Assembly: GCA_009617715.1 (NCBI GenBank)
Contig: VTFK01000279.1
Location: 372,001-436,000 of the forward strand
Direction of reading: 5' to 3'
DNA: 64,000 bases
Source of the DNA: Plectrocnemia conspersa
Lineage: Eukaryota; Arthropoda; Insecta; Trichoptera; Polycentropodidae
In this document: positions 37,346-50,380 of the stretch, piece by piece
How the letters are laid out: each line of letters begins with the position of its first letter
How positions within the stretch are numbered: position 1 is the first letter of the stretch
The notes under the pieces: model-generated
What the model saw: only the letters and a program-made list of their open reading frames with translations
What the model was told of the DNA's origin: nothing
Databases searched by the model: none
Position numbers and translations under genes: made by a program

Positions 37346-38379
37346 GTTGAATATTGCAGTTTGTTAAACTAACTTTGTATCAAGATTTTGATGCAATATA
37401 TTCATTAAAACAGCGCTTCACAACCGTTTTCCTATCCGCGCATCATCGCCGCTTTACTAACAGGGTTTTAACGAGTATATTGAAGATTTTAAAAGCTCTT
37501 ACCACTTAGCTAAGGGTATTGAAATATGTAATAAGCTCACTTATGGTACTGAAATACACTCAGTTTTATTAAATATTATTTTCAGTATATAATAAGTCGT
37601 CAGTTAAGTTCGTACATTATCGTAACACAAGCTTACCCTAATGGTTGATTGCCCTGCACTAAAGAATATGCATTCACTATGGTTGTACAATAAATTCAAC
37701 ACATACATGTGATTAAGAAACGTTCCTGACTAGCACACGTGAATGTGAAGATGTGTCATGTTTTATTTATATCGATTTAATTTTTGTTTTAATCGGATTT
37801 ACTTTTGAGAGATAAATTTTCCTGCATTCAAACTATAGGTGCAGATGGAAATGTTAAATTAAACTATAAAGCAAATCATTTACGAATTTTTTTCAAATAT
37901 GAACTATTTTGCTTTAATTTGCAGATCCTAATCTTAAATAAAATAGTATAATTTCCAATAAACGCTCACATAAACGCAAAAAAATACAATTAAAAATTAA
38001 CCGGATGTATTATTAAGTTTAAAGTTTGCTGTTCGTTTCTTTGCATCGCGTGCTTAACAAAAAAGATTAACTTGATGAATTTATTTCTAATAAAACGTTT
38101 TATAGCACCGTAATTGCCAATTAGAACTATTATTCCATTTTACTATTGAATTTTTCACTTTGATGTATTATGTACATTATCCACGCGTCTGTAATAAAAC
38201 TTACATTATGTAAATACACAAATAATTTTAAACACGGGTATTTTTATCGCTTTATCACATTAAATAAAGCATATATTTATTGCAAAATTTAATATTATTA
38301 TTCACGGACGCAAAAGGAAGATAGAATAAATGTTTCATCACATTCACGAAAAGTTATTCATGTTGAAAATCGTTCAAAA
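37346..38379. other. AT-rich spacer
   Basis: Nothing recognised beyond a CACGTG at 37736. Confidence 0.5.
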
Positions 38380-38870
38380 GATCCCTCTCGCTGTGTCCAT
38401 CAAAAACGGGGCACGGCGACCTCAGAGATAAAAGTTGAACCATTCGCATAGAAAAATACGCTTTTTATACACAAAAAAATATGCAACGCGCCATTTTGCA
38501 AATTAGAAACAAAGTACACTGCTCACTGTGTGTTAAAAATATAATTTCAACAACAACAAAAAAAACACATATTGTACACGCGAAGCGTTCGGTTGAACGA
38601 GCTTTTAAGAAAGCTCGCCCCCACCCTGTGCGAGTTTTATTCATTAAAATTCGGAGTTAATTTTTAGGAGCTTTAAGTTGGAAATTAAAACGCTTCAATC
38701 CGCGCATTAATGCAAAGTTGTGGATTAATTCGCTCGAGATGTGTATCGTCATTATTTAATTTAATCCTAGCGTAATCCTGACCCTTTTCGAATTGACCCT
38801 TTCAATCCCCGACGAGATAACGATTGTTCAGTCCGACATTCGAACAAACGAAACACTCTTGTGTGCTTGT
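38380..38870. promoter_or_regulatory. GC-richer island with K50-homeodomain-like sites
   Basis: Three TAATCC/GGATTA words lie at 38722-38727, 38762-38767 and 38773-38778, plus several TTAAT words. TAATCC is the preferred site of K50 homeodomain proteins (Bicoid, Otd/Otx, Gsc, Pitx types). At this base composition roughly one such word per 1.5 kb is expected, so three within 57 bp is moderately unusual. No coding frame is present. Confidence 0.35.
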
Positions 38871-39619
38871 GTTTATTTTTAAAAACATCTACATAATCAC
38901 ATTTAGCACAGTCTATAGAAAATACGTATAAATTAACGCAGTGGTCCTAAAACTCCGACTTAAGGTTTTCATATGTTGAGGTGAGTTGTGCAATGGTATT
39001 GTCATTTTTATTCGAGCTTAGAGTTAAATATACGATAGATATTTAAAATGTGGATTTTTTTATATATAAATACTATATATCATATTGAAGGGGAAGGCCA
39101 AAAATAAATGGATAAAGGTAAATTTTACTTGAACGATCAGATTCTACGACAAATGATTGTAAAACACTTATTAAGAATTATAAAATTATAACAGCTATTT
39201 AATTTACTAAGTAATTCGTTATCTTGCAATTTATATGACGCGCATCTTTAGAATGTTTCGGAACTCCTAAACTTAAAGCAACAATGAAATAAAATAATTT
39301 GCTTTGAATTATGTTTGCACAGTGCAGGTACGAGCGTTGCAGTAAATAACGCACATTATGGTGCAACACGTCTTAATGGGTTTAATTTATGGTTCATTTC
39401 TAACACGTGCTCCGATTTAGTGAAATGTTGCTCAGACGTGATGTTTAAAAATGCACAATATTAAAAAATGTAATTTATTATATCGAGTTGGCGCCTATGA
39501 AGTTTCGGACGTTATAGAACCATAATTTTAAAGTATGTGCCTAATATATTAAAAATTGTGATTTAAGTGCGAAATAACTTATACAATAAATATTGTATAC
39601 TTTAAAGGTTCTTTAATAA
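38871..39619. other. AT-rich spacer
   Basis: Contains a CACGTG at 39404; nothing else recognised. Confidence 0.5.
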
Positions 39620-40603
39620 CTGAAATTCTTCGAAAACAACACATTCCGGGGTATAAATTTTCGATAAGGCCTGCGATTCAAAACGCACAAGTGAAAATTG
39701 AGCACTTTTCGTACTTTATGACTCGGCTTATGCTTATTTATGTTCTCAATATGTGTAATGGTTTCGGCAAACGATTTTTCGAAACGTGGTATTCGTAAGC
39801 GTGTGTGTGTGTGCTTTTTTTTATCTAAACGATTATGTCAGAGTTTTTTCTGTACGTGCCCTTAATAAATCTTCAACTTTCTTCCGTCTGGAGGAGATCA
39901 CGCACCTGTGGTGCCACAGAGAAATAGCACTTTTTCAAGGCCTATACGTTAAAACTTTTTGAATTTAAGATCAAGTTTCGCGAAACAATTCCGCGTTAAG
40001 AGTTTTGGGGCACGCAAAATTTTTTAAATTGAAGTTTCTGGCGCACACATCCGAAGTATAGAGAGGGTCTTTGGGTTGAACTTTTTAATATTGCCGCGAA
40101 ACGAAGGAAAAAATATGTGGTTAAAATATAAAGTGCAATTTCGTCGCGACTATTTAAGAAAGTAAACTTTATACAATAAAAAATTCTATATATAAATATG
40201 TTTTTGCGTTACAAAAAGTATTTTTAAAGCAAATTTATAAATAATTAGAATTCAAACATTTCGACAACAACTTTTATAAAACATGATAGTATGAGCGACG
40301 TAATTAAACACCATTGCATTTAAAAATATATTTTTTATATTTACATACATAAATCAGAAGGCAGATATTCAGAAAGAGTAGACATATAATTTATTTTAAC
40401 TATGTTTATTTTTTTTTAATTTATCAAAAATACTTTTATGTATTGAGAAAATAAAATAAAATTCAATATAAAAAGAGGTAGAATGATTAAGAAGAAGAGA
40501 GACTGTGCGTTTGTTTGAAACAGGCAAAATTTAATTTATTGTAGATCAGTCAAAGTACAGAGATTTTAAATATATATATATAAAAAATTCTATGAGTAGG
40601 TAG
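39620..40603. other. Mixed island then AT-rich spacer
   Basis: Mixed composition at 39620-40100 with a GT microsatellite at 39801-39813, then AT-rich sequence. No gene was recognised. Confidence 0.4.
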
Positions 40604-40741
40604 CGTAATATATCAACCGTGAATGGAGCATTTTCTGTGTTAAAACAAGCTTTTTTAGAGCTCCATATGGATGAATCGCTAGTTGATTTACAACATGCAA
40701 ACGATTCACGAGCGCGAACGTGCATTTCTATATACCTATAA
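40604..40741 (+). other. Short codon-like open stretch (45 codons)
   Basis: Open from after an in-frame stop to a TAA at 40739-40741, with coding-like codon choice (it contains FLELHMDESLVDLQ). It is too short to assign, has no start codon of its own near the 5' end and no recognised family. It could be a transposon fragment or a small exon. Confidence 0.15.
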
Positions 40742-41470
40742 TTGTAAATTTAAGACATTTTCAATGCTGAATATCAAAGTACATACATTGCCCTGATAAT
40801 ATATTGTATGAATTACATTATTATATTAAATTTATATGTACTCATTATGCATGCATTAGGGCTTATTTAACCCAATTGCCTCGTTACGTACGACGCGCAC
40901 GGAAAGCCAGTCATTATAACCGAATTCACGTTTTGGGCAGAATCGATTTCTAATCCCGGCCCGATATAACGTATTAATTTCTATCACGTACGGCCATTGA
41001 ATACGGCAGATTATCTATGCCGGCACACGGTCAGGCCGAAGCGATCCCCATCAGATCAGTGCTTAGGTTTAGCGCGGCCGATAGTCGTGTATTTCATGAC
41101 GTTGCTGATTGTAAGTAACAATTTACCAAGTAGAGCACCGAGCTAGCAGCAGCAGCAGCAGCAGCAGGTATTCTGCATAATGTGGCCGGCCGATTACCGA
41201 ACAATTAACATGCTCTCTAGCATAATTGGTTAATGTTGTATTGAAGCAGCAGACCAGACGGGCAAAACACCCCATCCACCCACTCACCGCCCACCGGCCG
41301 ACCCCTGGCCGACTGAATTACGACTGATGCAGTCAGATCCAAGAATAAACCGCTAACCGCTAATAGTCGTCGACTGTTTTGGCGTCAATTCAAATTTCAG
41401 TTGTCGGTTAAGTTCCATTTAGGAATTCAACAAAATGGCAGTTGCTCCATATACGGAAATAGTTTGATTT
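40742..41470. other. GC-richer island with (AGC)n microsatellite
   Basis: CpG-rich island from about 40860. It contains a pure (AGC)n run at 41145-41167 directly followed by GC-rich sequence with GGCCGGCC and several ATTA words. No matching coding frame reads through the repeat, so it is not an obvious polyglutamine/polyserine exon. It is a candidate regulatory island. Confidence 0.45.
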
Positions 41471-42065
41471 GATTAGTATTGTTATATCTATTTTGAGATG
41501 GAGTTACTCAAATATATTTTCGAATTCATTTTCGTTATTTTGTACTAGGAATATAAAAATACAATGATTTATGAATAAATAAATTGAAGATAATACTTTC
41601 TTTTATAATTTTTATAAAAATAATAATATTACGGAGATAATATTTTGTTTGTCAAAGTGACGGTGCAAATCTACATACATAGATATATGCCAGTGCCGCT
41701 TATACAATATGTATTGAAATACCCTGCGGCAAGAATGGCGCAATTCTTTGATAAACAATAGTAAAAGTATTATTTTATGTGCGGCTGCGCCTCGGAATTG
41801 ATTTCGAAATGATTCAAAATAACATATTTATTAAACGACATTACTATGCAGCCAATTAAACACAATTTTTATAATGAATAGAAATTAATGAGTAATTGGT
41901 TAACTACTTAAAATGATGACAGGGCAGTAAGATAAAATGTGCATAAGAGTTACCGGATAAGGTTAAAACTATGCTTGAATTGAAATAAACTAATATTTCG
42001 CAGTATATTTTTGCAATCCAACATAAGAATACACAAATAAACTCATTAATATACATTAAAATATA
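41471..42065. other. AT-rich spacer
   Basis: Nothing recognised. Confidence 0.5.
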
Positions 42066-43079
42066 TTACGGAGCCGACGAAACGCGCGTCCATCAAGATT
42101 GCCCAAGTCCATAAATCGCTTCGAGTCTCGTGCGGATCGCGCACACCTGATAATATGCTAATCGCCCGTGTATCCCGATAAATTAACTTTCAACTTTAAA
42201 TTTAGTTTGAATACGAGGATATTACGAGAAGGCTCTGGCTGTCGGTGGCGTGATGACCGAGTTGTTGTGCGTGTGAAAATGGATTATGTAAGCTAGGGTC
42301 TGTTTTGTGTATGATAAAAAAGTGTTGGAAAATTACAGGCACAGCTTAATTTGTGTTGGTTTCCACCGATTTTGCCGATTTTTAATCAAACTTTGGCGAT
42401 ATTTCGAGCAAAATGTAATACATCTTGATAGAGTAATGTTGATTTATTTTTTTAGCCGAGAACTTGTATTATATTTTATTATTTCGTTATACAAATATAG
42501 TCGCTAAGAAAAAGTTTCAACTTTCCTAATGAAATAATGTTCTGCAAGATAATTTATAAGTGTGTGTAGTGTATAAATAAAGAAACACGATATGCCACTT
42601 TGCTGATTGCGATAAACGTATTTTTTGCTGTGTTTTTTTGCGATAGTATAATAAAAATATGCTAAGTAATAATTAAATTATGAAACGAAATTATTTCAGG
42701 AAAAACAAGTTTGTTTATAACTTCTTAATGAAACACATTCAATCATTAGTTATTGTATAAAATTATAACACTCAACAAAAATAAAGCACGAAAGCTGCTA
42801 CAAAAATAAATAGTTTTTTTTTATTCCAAAAATAATTTTTATACTAATACTAAAGGCTAAAAAATATAATTTAAATTCGAAGAATATTTTTTAATTAAAA
42901 TGCTCTGTTTAGATCTAGAATATTAAGCGAATCAAGGTATGCCCTAGATGTATGCTAAGTATCAATTAAGAGTTTATTGTGTGTTTTCTTTTTAATGCTT
43001 GCGTAGGTTTATATTATATAAAAAAAATATCAACACCAAAATTAGCCTTTAACACATTAGCATAATCTTAGCAGCATTT
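42066..43079. other. Small GC-richer island then AT-rich spacer
   Basis: Mixed CpG-containing patch at 42066-42300; the remainder is AT-rich. The 66-codon plus frame at 42307-42507 has no recognisable content. Confidence 0.4.
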
Positions 43080-43690
43080 CAACCCACACAAACACCAGGC
43101 GTGGGTATATATTTTGTAATTTTAATCTCAAAACCAAATCCCGTATTGCTTTCGTTTTCTTGGTCTTTCTCTCACTCGCGGAAAAAAATCGCAGCGGCAG
43201 CGCCGAGGTCTTACGAAATTAAAAGTCCGACCCCCGCAGATTGAAAATTAATCCGGGCGCTCGCGGGGGACGAGATCGGTACAAAGCCTTTTCATCCGTT
43301 TCTGTCGCAGAATAAAAATTCACCGGGTGGCAAAAGCTTATACCATGCGAGCTGTTAATTATATGCCGCTCCGGATCAGCGGCCGCCCGAAGTGGATGCA
43401 CGAGAAGCGCACAGATATCTGCCCGGGGCTTTGACGGCTTAGCAGAATGAATTATCCTGGCCTGGATTTTTCACAGAAACAAAGGAGGGTTTTTCTACTA
43501 GATGGTGTGTGGGCTTTTTTTATCCCAGCGCCGTACCTGGCGGTCCGACGCCATTACTCAAACGGGTGGATGGCGACGTCGTCGAGCGCTTCCGCGACGC
43601 TCGTGAGTGCACATCCATTAAAATTAATTATTTCTAATTTAAAAACGTTGAATATATTACCGGCAGATCTAGTGGTTTGCATATTATAAT
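43080..43690. other. GC-richer island
   Basis: CpG-rich island with an 80-codon plus frame (43447-43689) and a 60-codon minus frame (43219-43401). The plus frame starts with ATG and contains a donor-like CTC|GTGAGT at about 43600. No domain was recognised. An exon is possible but unsupported. Confidence 0.3.
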
Positions 43691-44311
43691 TAAAAAATGT
43701 AAAATATGCTTTAGCTCTTATTTACTGATATATAGCATACATCTAGAACATGTAAATTTGACGAGCTCCTCATATGGAAAGCTAAATATGTGTCCGACAA
43801 GTCGGATGGTTTGAATCGAAGGAGAGTTTGCGAACACAGAGATTTTGGCCACGATAATTTACGGTATATAACTTAAATTTATAGATTATGATACGGCAAA
43901 ATTAAAGCACAAAGTAAAGAGGTCAAATATTTTTGTCATACACCATAAAAGATTTTGAAATTGTGATAAATGTCGCTGATAACCCATAAAATAGTGATTG
44001 ATGTTCAACTGTAATTGTACAACGTTAATAAAATTACCAGCCTAATAGATTTTTTTTAATAGTAAAAATGTAACGGCTTAATTAAAATATATCTGTAGAA
44101 CGATTTTAATTTTTTTAGAGCGATTAAATAAATGTTTCAAACAAAATAAACAGAGATAACTTTGAACAAAAATCAGAAAATTATCGTTAAAAATACATTT
44201 GTAATTTATAGTTATTTTTATTAATTTATTCTGGGAGTTATACATATATAAATAATTTAAATAAAATAATACTAAATTCAATTTTTAATATAATATTAAT
44301 AACACATAACA
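43691..44311. other. AT-rich spacer
   Basis: Nothing recognised. Confidence 0.5.
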
Positions 44312-44521
44312 AACATTGTCAAAAGCCTTTTCGAAATCGCTGTATACGACGTCTACTTGTATTCCAGCATGGGAAGAATTTGTCACCGATTTAGTGAAAG
44401 ACAAAATGTTAGTAACAGTAAAATAGGCGGGACAAACCCCATGCTGTTCATCTAACAAAACTTGCCGAAAGTGATTGAAATATCTATAGATAATTATTTC
44501 AAACAGGAGCTGACAATACTG
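44312..44521 (-). mobile_element. LINE copy 3 fragment (reverse-transcriptase N-terminal part)
   Basis: Read on the minus strand, the sequence starts inside the conserved segment before motif 1 (CQLLFEIIIYRYFNHF), continues to DEQHG, TVTNILSFTK and ends in motif A (VVYSDFEKAFDNV). It closely matches the corresponding part of the copy at 12.3 kb but also includes sequence upstream of that copy's 5' limit. Neither a 3' end nor an A-rich tail is present, so it is an internal fragment left by deletion. Confidence 0.87.
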
Positions 44522-45899
44522 CGTCTATGACTTTTTAATGCATAATTGACTTTTGTGCATTAAAACATATAAGAAAATGATTGAAAATACGTTTTTTAGA
44601 TTAGGTCTAAATATCTTGATTTTATACGAATATATAAAATATATTTTTTTATTTTTAAATAGAATTTAATATGTTTACTGTTTTGCAAATAATTTTATCA
44701 AACGCAAATCTTCCAGATATTGTAAGGTAAAGTAAAAAAAACTCACCGACCGCTTTTATTACAAAAAATACGCAAAACGGATGCATAACTCACCTGAAAC
44801 AAGCAAAAAAGTAAAAATTAGTACATGGAAATAATGTTCAACAAGCTACGAGCAATCTTGGACAGTTTCTACACAGGGCGTTTTATTAATTCAATATAAG
44901 CTTTTGACATATTTCGCTACGCCCGTTTATCAACTTCATCTCGAGAGCAAACGCCGCGCGTTTCACGGAAATTTTAGTTAAATAACAACCTTTTACAACT
45001 ACGGCGGCGGCTGTAAATAAAAACTTTTTACGACACGAAAATTTTGTGTATGCTTTTTTTTAGAATTTTTATTTAAATATTATATTTCTTGTGTATTTTT
45101 AACACAACATATACACATTATCTCGTATATTATTTTGCTTTTTAACTACAATAGTACTCTATGACAAATCACCACAAAGTAAATAAATTAACAGCTAGTT
45201 TAACCTACATATATTTCGTCGTATGTGTTTTATTTTCTGTTTAAAATCAATACGTATACTCTACTGTAATTTGAATATAAATTCTATACATTAATAGTAT
45301 ATGTATACGCCATCTTTAATAGCATGTAATATTTATGTTTTTCAGAACTTACAAAAGGCATTAAAATAACTTAGCTAAAAAACAATGATATGCTCTCTAA
45401 TATGCTAAAATGATGTACCTAATAACAGCGATCAAAAATATATAATTCAAGTCAAAGCAATTTTCTTTGCCTGGTTTGCAAAACTGCTGTTATTTTAACG
45501 CAGAAGGTGAAACTGCTACTAAAAATTATCAGGAACTTGTGTTTTATTCATTAAAAAAATGTTTTGATAAACATGTAAGGATTTAATAAATGTGAAATTG
45601 TTAAATTAATTTTAGGCAATAGTGACTAAGTTAAAAAATTATTAAAAGTCTATTTTACAGATATTATAAAATCAAATTGTAATTTAATTCTACAGATATA
45701 TTTTCTAAGCTATACTATAACTTCAACAATATTATAAAAAAACCGTACGTGAATAATTGATATATAATCTATGTAGTATATGTATGTTTATATCATTTCA
45801 TTTTAATTAGAGTATATATGTCTTTTTATTATAACAAGTGTTACGATTACACCAAATGATAACACCACATACACACAATGTAATAATCATATATTTTGT
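44522..45899. other. AT-rich spacer
   Basis: AT-rich with a short mixed patch at 44920-45050. Nothing was recognised. Confidence 0.5.
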
Positions 45900-46450
45900 T
45901 GTCGTTGCCGTATATTAGAATGTAATTTTTCTGAATTTTCCTTTCGTTGACGTTTTCGTGCCAAGGCACTGTGACGAATTACGGTTCCGGTTCCGCGTGA
46001 ACAACACGTACATACATATAAACATTCTCACCCACATACACATAACGTTCCTATGGAATAATTCACGGCGACCCATGTAATCCGCGATAAGCTTTATAAT
46101 TTCGCATTACGGTGTCGATATAATTGCCAATTTACATATGTAATGGCGCGCGCGGGCCCGCAAAAGTTGGCCCGCAAAGAACAGGATCCCTCTCTCTCTC
46201 TCTCAACTTGCGAATATCTCCCGTGGGGGGCACGCCCGCGAAAATGTTTGTTTATATTTATGAAGGTGAAAGAATGCAAAAAGGAGATGCGAAAATGTGA
46301 TATATACGAAGAAATTCATTGTTACGTGCGGCGAGAGAGGTAGTGCCGGAACGGCTGTGAAAAAAAATCGGCAAAATAAAAAAAGTCGAAAGGATTAAAG
46401 CTGAAAAATGTACACCGGAAGATGGTGGGTGGTTTGTAAAGAAGCGACTT
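45900..46450. other. GC-richer island with (TC)n
   Basis: Contains a GCGGGCC/GGCCCGC dyad (46152-46158 with 46169-46175) and a (TC)n run at about 46191-46204. Frames on both strands (61 and 66 codons) overlap these repeats. No gene was recognised. Confidence 0.4.
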
Positions 46451-48319
46451 TATGGGTGTGTATAAAATAAAATTATATATATACATAAGTTATAAAAAAA
46501 TTATGTAGTGCTGAACAAACACTTAAAAGTATGTGGTAATAAAATCATTTCTAGTTGATTTCTCTTTTTTAAAAAAAATTACCGATTTTTAGGAATTTAT
46601 TTAAAAAAATATATTTGTAAGTATATTTGAAATTTTTAAAAAGCACTGCATAAAAAGGGTGGATCCGTGCCATTTATTTTAATATAACATGCATTATTGA
46701 ATGCTTTTTATTGGTGTCAAAAGTATTTGAGTAGCACAAAATTGTTTATGAATTTCTCAACGACTCTAAATAGTCTTATTTTTGCTTGAGTAATCGAGGA
46801 ACTTCAATATTTTTCAGACAAAAGAAAATTGCTCTGTATGGGAATCGGCAGATTGCAAAAATATATGAGGGCTTTACACAGAATTACGCCATAAAATTCG
46901 CATATCAGCGAACTTAAATCTCGTTTCTTACTAATCTAGAGATTTTTTTGTCTATATCTTGTTCGAAATATGAAAGTAAAGGCTTTGCACAGTTTTTTAC
47001 CAATAATTTTTTAATAAAAAAAACAAGTAGGACCAGATTAGATCCTACTATTTATTTATAAATTATAAATGTTGTACAATTATTTAAGTTCTAACCTATT
47101 TTAATTACTATAAATAATATAATTAACATCATAACTTTGTTGTCACAAAAATATGGCTAAAATAAAAACAGTGAAGATATTTACCATTATTATTTAACCT
47201 ATATATTTTATTTTTTTCATAAAAAATTCTCAAGAAAGTCAATAAGTGACAAAAAGTATTTTTAATTCTTGAAAAATGTAAAACATCGAAAAAGCAACAT
47301 GATTATTAATACGCGTATAAAACAATAATTTAAAAAAATACTGCAGTAAAACATTAAACTAATTATTTTGTAAAATTATACTGTATTATTAATATATAAA
47401 AAAAATTTTAAAAATGCCTTAATATATAATATAATAATTATGGCAATTCCTAATTTTATAAAGTTTTGAAAAAATATAGAATTTTTAAAAATAAAGATAA
47501 AAAAACCAAATCAGTAAATAAAACGTGCAAAATATTTCTGTCATTATTGTAATTGTAATATTTTATTTTTACAAATCTATATATTGATTTATGAGTCAAT
47601 GTTAATACATTTAACAGTAATCACTGACAAATTGTTTTAACAAAATGACAACTATTGTTGTGATAAAATATTTTTCCAAAGCACAGTGCATATTTAGAAT
47701 CTAATGCCTAATAAACTCTCTGCTCCTAACTTAAAGTTATGGAAATATCGTAAGTAAGAGATGTACAAAACTAAGCTATGCAATAAGAACTATATATTAG
47801 TGTGTAATAGGACCGTTATTAAAGCAATACTCTAGCTTTTTGCTAATGAAGGTAAAGGACATACAACACACATTTTTAAAGGTAAAAATACGAAGGTATT
47901 TCAATTAAAAGCGATTTTTATTATTCGCTGCAACTTTATTTTGGAGTATATATGTAAAATGGTTGTATTAATTCTTAATTTAGTAAAGTCCGAGCATTAC
48001 TCGGCGAGGAACTGCGATAAATTAAAAAATATATTAGACATTCAAGGATTTATAAAGTTAACTATCAATGACAATGTCAATGTTTTGCAATTTTTTTTAT
48101 AAAACAGTTATTATAAGATTATAGTTATTGATGGCAGAAAATGAGAGCAAATGCAAGATTTTCATAAATTCACAAAGCTGTGTTTTAAATCTATGACGAC
48201 TCAATTTGCTGTTTGCTGACATGTTATATATGGATTATAATAACTTATAGATTTATTGTTATAAGTTTAAAATTATAACTCTGATATATTTTTTGTAACT
48301 AAACCCATCACACATTTAT
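46451..48319. other. Long AT-rich spacer
   Basis: Very AT-rich for about 1.9 kb, with no coding or repeat signal beyond poly-A/poly-T runs. Confidence 0.6.
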
Positions 48320-48850
48320 ACACATTAATTGATTCGCACACAAAAGCGACGGCGCGTATCAGAGAACGGCGCCGGCGTCGCTCTTCGCAGTTTCGTCCTT
48401 TTTTTCCTGTCGCACAAAAGGTTCGCGCAAAAAGTGTCCATTCCACTATAAACACACCCACATACACACACACCACCACTAGAATATACCAGTATTTTTT
48501 CCTCGTCCAACCCATACCACAGTACGATCTTATTGGCACCGATCCCGACGCCAGTACTTACGCGCGCGACCAGGTGAACGGCCATTTGTATGTTGTCCGT
48601 ATTACTTGTTTCAATTGGATTAAGCGTCGAGAGGGTATGTGCGGTAAGCTACCGGTTTGCGCACAAACCTTGCGGTGTCATTAATGTTTATTATAATGCC
48701 CGATTTATCGGCGATTCGCATTAGGGGATGGCAACGGGGGCGAAATTGCCATTTGTGCCCTGCGGAATTGGTACCAGATCGCTCGAGGGACGTACAATCA
48801 AGAACGTACGATCCGTGCTGAGGTGGATTATTTCGGTGCGATTTAATACA
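48320..48850 (-). other. GC-richer island, possible minus-strand 5' exon
   Basis: On the minus strand an ATG at 48585 opens eight codons (MAVHLVAR) that run directly into a donor-like GTAAGT (intron from 48561 downward). Bases 48586-48850 upstream are GC-richer and could be a promoter or 5' UTR. Without the splicing, the same frame stays open to 48325 (86 codons). No downstream exon was identified, so this is only a candidate first exon. Confidence 0.15.
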
Positions 48851-49864
48851 ATAATAAATTATTATATCAAAAAATCACAATTACGCTTAAATAATTAAGA
48901 AAGGGTTAAATAAATTACCGCAATTTAATATTAGCAATACAATAAACTTTCCCAATAATGGTTATTTACAATCAATCAATGTGTTGAATTTTTTTAACGA
49001 AATATAAAAACTGAGTTGCTTAAGAAATATTATAACTACGTTGCACATTAAAATAAATCATCTAAAACTACATATTATAATGGAAAAATACAGTAAAATA
49101 CAATTTTAATACAAAAGTCAAATTTTTGATATTTGAAAAATCATCGTAGGTAAAAAAGCATGTATTTTGGCAAAAGTTAATCGATACAATACCCGATTTA
49201 AATAAAAATAACTAAAGTTAGTGTATGTTATGTTAATATTATTAAAATAAAAAATAGTTCTACAGTATTATTGTGCTGTCAAAATAGCATATAATATTTT
49301 GATATTAGTCTCAGCATGTATCATTATAAAGCTAAAGTACGATTGAGAATAGTTGTAAATATATAATGACTGTACTAAAGGTGGCACTCGACGTAAGTGT
49401 GAATTACCAAAGCGAAATAGAGACACTGGCATTATGTTAGTATTAAATTATTAAATATTCAGATTGTATCTATTCAACGCTTTTCCACTACAAAATGTTG
49501 ATTATTTCGATAGAAAATATATATAGAAGGTATATTGTGTTGATATTAAAAAATCATTCGAGAAAAGTCGCAAAGTAAATGAAAAATCTTATTGCAAAAA
49601 ATAGACTGCTACAAATAAAAATAGCATTTTTGTCGTTTCTTCATATGCAATTTTAAAAGATCTGTAAAGTAATTTTAATCTAAAGATTTTCATCTTCAAT
49701 ATTATTGGTTCAAAAAATATATTACTGATTAAGTCTGTGTGTGACAAGAGGATTTATTATACACTCGGTCTTATTAAGCGATATTTTTTCAATTTGGTAC
49801 TGCTTTAAAATCTACAACCATGTGGTGAATGTCGAGTATTAATATTAAATAATTAAATAATAAA
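48851..49864. other. AT-rich spacer
   Basis: Nothing recognised. Confidence 0.5.
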
Positions 49865-50380
49865 TCACCCTGCGCAGATTTTACTTAGCGTAATGCTACT
49901 ACATCATACATGTAGATGTACAGGTAGCTATAATAGCAGTTATAGCGAGCGAGGCAGCAGGTCGGTTGCAGCAACCGACACCACTTAATTATCAATGTGC
50001 AAAAGAGAACAATTTAGCAGGTAGCACATGCTCCTGACACGTAATTCGTAAAACGAGGTGGCCTCGAATTACGCCGGCAACGGTGAAAAATGCTCCGACC
50101 TAATGGACGATTTTTCAGCTGAAAATTTCCGAAACAGTCAAAAACCTACGGCGGTGGAGCTGAGCCATCAATAAAGCCGTCAAAAGAGGTGAAATAAAAT
50201 TTAGAAACACACAGGTGTAGAGCTATATACTTTTTTATTATTAAAAGCGATCACTATAACAGTGGATTTGTATTGATAACGCGAAATAACACGTGGCGTG
50301 CCGTGGGATGATTTGACTTGAGATAAGTCGAGAAATCAGATAAAATTAGTTGTTAGTTAGTTCATACACATTTTCGTAGC
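49865..50380. other. Island with three adjacent hairpins
   Basis: Within 85 bp lie an 11-bp stem with a bulge (49895-49928), GCTATAA/TTATAGC (49927-49946) and the 9+1+9 palindrome GTCGGTTGCAGCAACCGAC (49961-49979). A mixed island with no frame of note follows to about 50180; a CACGTG is at 50290. Each hairpin alone is near what chance gives, but the clustering is noted. Confidence 0.45.

Noticed and set aside
41145..41167. (AGC)n as a polyglutamine or polyserine coding repeat
   Set aside because: No long open frame runs through it; it is treated as a microsatellite.
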